The translations under genes and the position numbers were made by a program. A model generated the notes under the pieces. The model saw only the letters and a list, made by a program, of their open reading frames with translations, was not told the origin of the DNA and ran no database searches. Positions 15,384 through 17,179 of a stretch of 17,179 nucleotides of DNA are shown here, in pieces. Origin of the DNA: an uncultured Chlamydiae bacterium (GTDB lineage: Bacteria > Chlamydiota > Chlamydiia > Chlamydiales > Rhabdochlamydiaceae). How positions within the stretch are numbered: the first letter of the stretch is position 1; every line of letters begins with the position of its first letter. The stretch lies in assembly GCA_945957075.1 (NCBI GenBank), contig CAMFJP010000010.1, positions 1-17,179 on the forward strand, written 5' to 3'.

Positions 15384-16714
15384 TACTCGGTTCTAGGGAT
15401 AACCCTCATAAAAATCGCTGTCTTTGTGTTCGCTGGATTTACAGGATCTTGAATCACAGATGTACTCACAGTACACAGCCGCAGGCCCGCCTGTCCTAGC
15501 ATTTCATTTTCTTTTGCAAAACAAGAAAGAGGGGAAATATCCTTGAATAAGGCCGGAGGAGGCCCTTCAATGATAAATACCGCATTTGAAGATGGCCAAA
15601 ATACAGAACTTGGCAAAATAGAGGAGCAGCTTGTAAAGCCTTTCATATCCTGTACATGACCTGGTTGGGATATCGCAGCAATCTGCCCTGGCAATAAATT
15701 CACACATCGATACACCGTATTAACCCGGGCCGCTGTTCTTGCCGAAACTTTATTCAAACCACTTGATACAAGAGCACACAAAACAAACATGTCATTAATA
15801 AATGCTCCTGTAGCAGCAGGCCCTGTTGCATTAGCTTGAATAAGCGCCGTCATATTCGGACCGCCCCTTAAAAAGGTATTAATAAGCTGACACCCTTCCT
15901 GAGTTGTGTATAAAACAAGCGCCTTTTGTTCCGCATCACTAAGGTCATTACAAGCCACATTATAAGGCAAAAAACCCGTATTATTTACCAAGGGATCTAA
16001 ATGCGGTGCAACTCCAGCAATCCGTGGCGCCATAGGCCCTGTGTGTGCAAAAGCGCCTGCAGGGGAAGGAACAGAAAATCCATTTGCTAAAATTCCATCT
16101 ATAACAGGGCGTGCAGCTGCGCTATCTGCGGCAGATAGGGTAACCGCAGACCAGTCAGTAGCTTGCATTAAAACCTCTAAATCCATCGACCCCATCCCCA
16201 TATAATTACATGAAACCCGACCTGTTATAGGGTCTAATGCATAATTTGGACGCACTCCATGAGGATTAAATACCCCATTAAGAAGAGCTAATATACAGCG
16301 CACCTCTGGGGTGTCAACTGGGGTATGATGGACAACAACCTGCGGAATCAGATCCCTTCCAAGACATCTATCATCATATATTGCTCCATTCTCTATATCT
16401 CCATAAAGACTAGATGAAGGCACAGATGATAACCTCTCCTCTCTAATTCTATCTTGTTCTCTAACACCCAAATTCGATAAATTCCGGCCAACCTGAGTTA
16501 ACGCGCGACATATGGGAGGACAGGTTGCCCCTAATACCATTCCAGAGGTTTGAATCGCAGAATCAAGTACACGGTCAATAATTCTAGGAATCCCATAGTG
16601 GTTAAAAACACGGCGCACACTCCCAGCCGATCTGGCTACAGGAGCTGGAGTAAAAGGTTCTGCCACAGCGCATACTAAATCAGAAATACGACCACAAATA
16701 TGATAACTACACAT
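15383..16714 (-). CDS. Putative mono-ADP-ribosyltransferase effector (R-S-ExE)
   Basis: 443 residues with ATG preceded by GAGG. The N-terminal 250 residues are unfamiliar (Cys- and Pro-containing, no evident signal peptide or membrane span). The C-terminal part, about 258-440, has the layout of an ART toxin fold. A helical segment ALVLYTTQEGCQLINTFLR (265-283) comes first, followed by: R336 in NTVYRCV (NAD-binding Arg); F360-T-S-C-S (the STS-like motif); I393-S394 before it; and E402-N-E404 in AKENEML, then GLRLCTV. Both glutamates of the ExE pair are kept, as in Arg-specific enzymes such as the ExoS and iota-toxin types. It would transfer ADP-ribose from NAD to a target protein. A host target reached through type III secretion is an inference. 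It has its own promoter, and hairpins follow its stop. Without database comparison the fold is a motif-based call. Confidence 0.62.
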   Translation of the reverse strand: MCSYHICGRISDLVCAVAEPFTPAPVARSAGSVRRVFNHYGIPRIIDRVLDSAIQTSGMVLGATCPPICRALTQVGRNLSNLGVREQDRIREERLSSVPSSSLYGDIENGAIYDDRCLGRDLIPQVVVHHTPVDTPEVRCILALLNGVFNPHGVRPNYALDPITGRVSCNYMGMGSMDLEVLMQATDWSAVTLSAADSAAARPVIDGILANGFSVPSPAGAFAHTGPMAPRIAGVAPHLDPLVNNTGFLPYNVACNDLSDAEQKALVLYTTQEGCQLINTFLRGGPNMTALIQANATGPAATGAFINDMFVLCALVSSGLNKVSARTAARVNTVYRCVNLLPGQIAAISQPGHVQDMKGFTSCSSILPSSVFWPSSNAVFIIEGPPPALFKDISPLSCFAKENEMLGQAGLRLCTVSTSVIQDPVNPANTKTAIFMRVIPRTE

Positions 16715-16744
16715 AAAACCTCATTATTATTAAATTTAAACATT

Positions 16745-16773
16745 ATTATAACAAGAAAACAAAAAAATGTATA
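16745..16773 (-). promoter_or_regulatory. Strong consensus promoter of the ADP-ribosyltransferase gene
   Basis: On the minus strand TATACA (16773-16768), exactly 17 bases, then the perfect -10 box TATAAT (16750-16745). The start of transcription would be near 16738, about 24 bases before the ATG, with GAGG in the leader. Confidence 0.5.
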
Positions 16774-16787
16774 TTAAATTAAAATAA

Positions 16788-16816
16788 TAATACAATATTA
16801 ATAATGCATTGTATTA
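16788..16816. repeat. AT-rich inverted repeat in the spacer
   Basis: TAATACAAT (16788-16796) and ATTGTATTA (16808-16816) form a 9-bp stem around ATTAATAATGC. It lies just upstream of the promoter of the ADP-ribosyltransferase gene in a nearly pure A/T stretch. It could be an operator, or simply low-complexity sequence. Confidence 0.35.
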
Positions 16817-16833
16817 ATAATAAGGTTATTACA

Positions 16834-17137
16834 CTAAGATCGCAATATATATAAAAGAATAGCGCCCGCCGCGGCAACATTAAGAGACTCTGAGGATTCC
16901 ACCATAGGGATCGAAATAGCCGGGTAGCGCGCCTTTAAAAGCGGCGAAACCCCCATAGCCTCACTCCCTAAAATAAGAATACAAGGAGAAGAGATAGGGG
17001 AAGGAGAAGCCCCCTCCTTATCTGCAATAACTACAGAAAAAGGGAGCACTTCTGTAAAACGGATAAAATCTTCGATCTCACCCCGGCGCCATGGAATATG
17101 GAACGTCGCTCCTTTTGCAGCACGCAGCGCCTTATCG
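16834..17137 (-). CDS. TrmH/SpoU-family RNA methyltransferase, 5' end missing
   Basis: C-terminal 100 residues of a SPOUT (alpha/beta-knot) enzyme that methylates ribose 2'-OH of tRNA or rRNA using S-adenosylmethionine. The knot motifs are visible: ILILGSEAMGVSPLL (motif 2), then ISIPM and SESLNVAAAGAILLY (motif 3) close to the C-terminus, as usual in the family. The gene runs off the contig: real sequence ends at 17137 and the apparent N-terminus MGSEMCIRDS is translated adapter, not protein. Which member (TrmH, RlmB or another) cannot be told without the N-terminal part. Its stop is 119 bases before the ADP-ribosyltransferase ATG, across an AT-rich spacer. Confidence 0.85.
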
Positions 17138-17179
17138 CTGTCTCTTATACACATCTCCGAGCCCACGAGACGTAGAGGA
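17138..17179 (+). other. Illumina Nextera adapter contamination
   Basis: 17138-17156 is CTGTCTCTTATACACATCT, the Nextera/Tn5 mosaic end. It is followed without a gap by CCGAGCCCACGAGAC (17157-17171), the rest of the read-2 adapter, and then by eight bases GTAGAGGA, which I recall as the N712 i7 index. This is library sequence, not genome. Confidence 0.98.

Noticed and set aside
1..17137. CRISPR array, integrase, insertion sequence transposase or prophage genes
   Set aside because: None seen: no regularly spaced direct repeats and no matching protein motifs. The only mobile-like signals are the palindromic repeats.
17138..17166. Start codon and first residues MGSEMCIRDS of the methyltransferase frame
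   Set aside because: They are encoded by Nextera adapter, so the gene is partial and its real start is off the contig.

Overview
The window looks like a chromosomal contig (about 17.1 kb of real sequence) from a member of the phylum Chlamydiae, probably an environmental (Parachlamydia/Waddlia/Simkania-like) lineage. Three things point there: a Tlc-type ATP/ADP translocase; a ytgA-ytgB-ytgC(R)-ytgD metal ABC transporter operon in which the YtgC permease is fused to a DtxR-like repressor domain; and the order npt1 / small conserved gene / ytgABCD / dxr / rseP, which as I recall it matches Chlamydia trachomatis CT065-CT072. The species cannot be fixed from the sequence alone.

Layout. 1-226: an unresolved GC-rich 5' edge and two terminator hairpins. 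227-1792 (-): ATP/ADP translocase. 1884-1971: a 16-bp inverted repeat enclosing a smaller hairpin. 1983-2504 (-): small basic protein of unknown function. 2505-2731: divergent control region. 2732-7757 (+): ytgABCD-dxr, five genes that all overlap end to start. 7907-9763 (-): RseP-type site-2 protease. 9825-9879: a perfect 22-bp hairpin. 9950-10024 (+): tRNA-His. 10101-13885 (+): ftsK, a 98-aa membrane protein and a receiver/metallo-beta-lactamase fusion, again overlapping. 13894-15144 (-): enolase. 15228-15383: two large hairpins in tandem. 15383-16714 (-): a 443-aa protein whose C-terminal third carries an R-S-ExE mono-ADP-ribosyltransferase signature. 16834-17137 (-): C-terminal part of a TrmH/SpoU RNA methyltransferase. 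17138-17179 is not genomic: it is an Illumina Nextera adapter plus an 8-base index.

How the genes work together. Npt1 would import host ATP in exchange for ADP, YtgABCD would import iron or manganese under its own fused repressor, Dxr belongs to the MEP isoprenoid pathway, RseP is an intramembrane protease, FtsK is a DNA translocase, and enolase is glycolytic. This is a normal core set for an obligate intracellular bacterium. The accessory parts are the putative ADP-ribosyltransferase (the best effector/toxin candidate, with its own consensus-like promoter in a very AT-rich spacer), the receiver-MBL fusion, and a family of palindromic repeats. One repeat motif (TAATACCAAACGCGGAAAA) occurs right at the stop codons of both dxr and the ADP-ribosyltransferase gene and forms both arms of a 48-bp hairpin.
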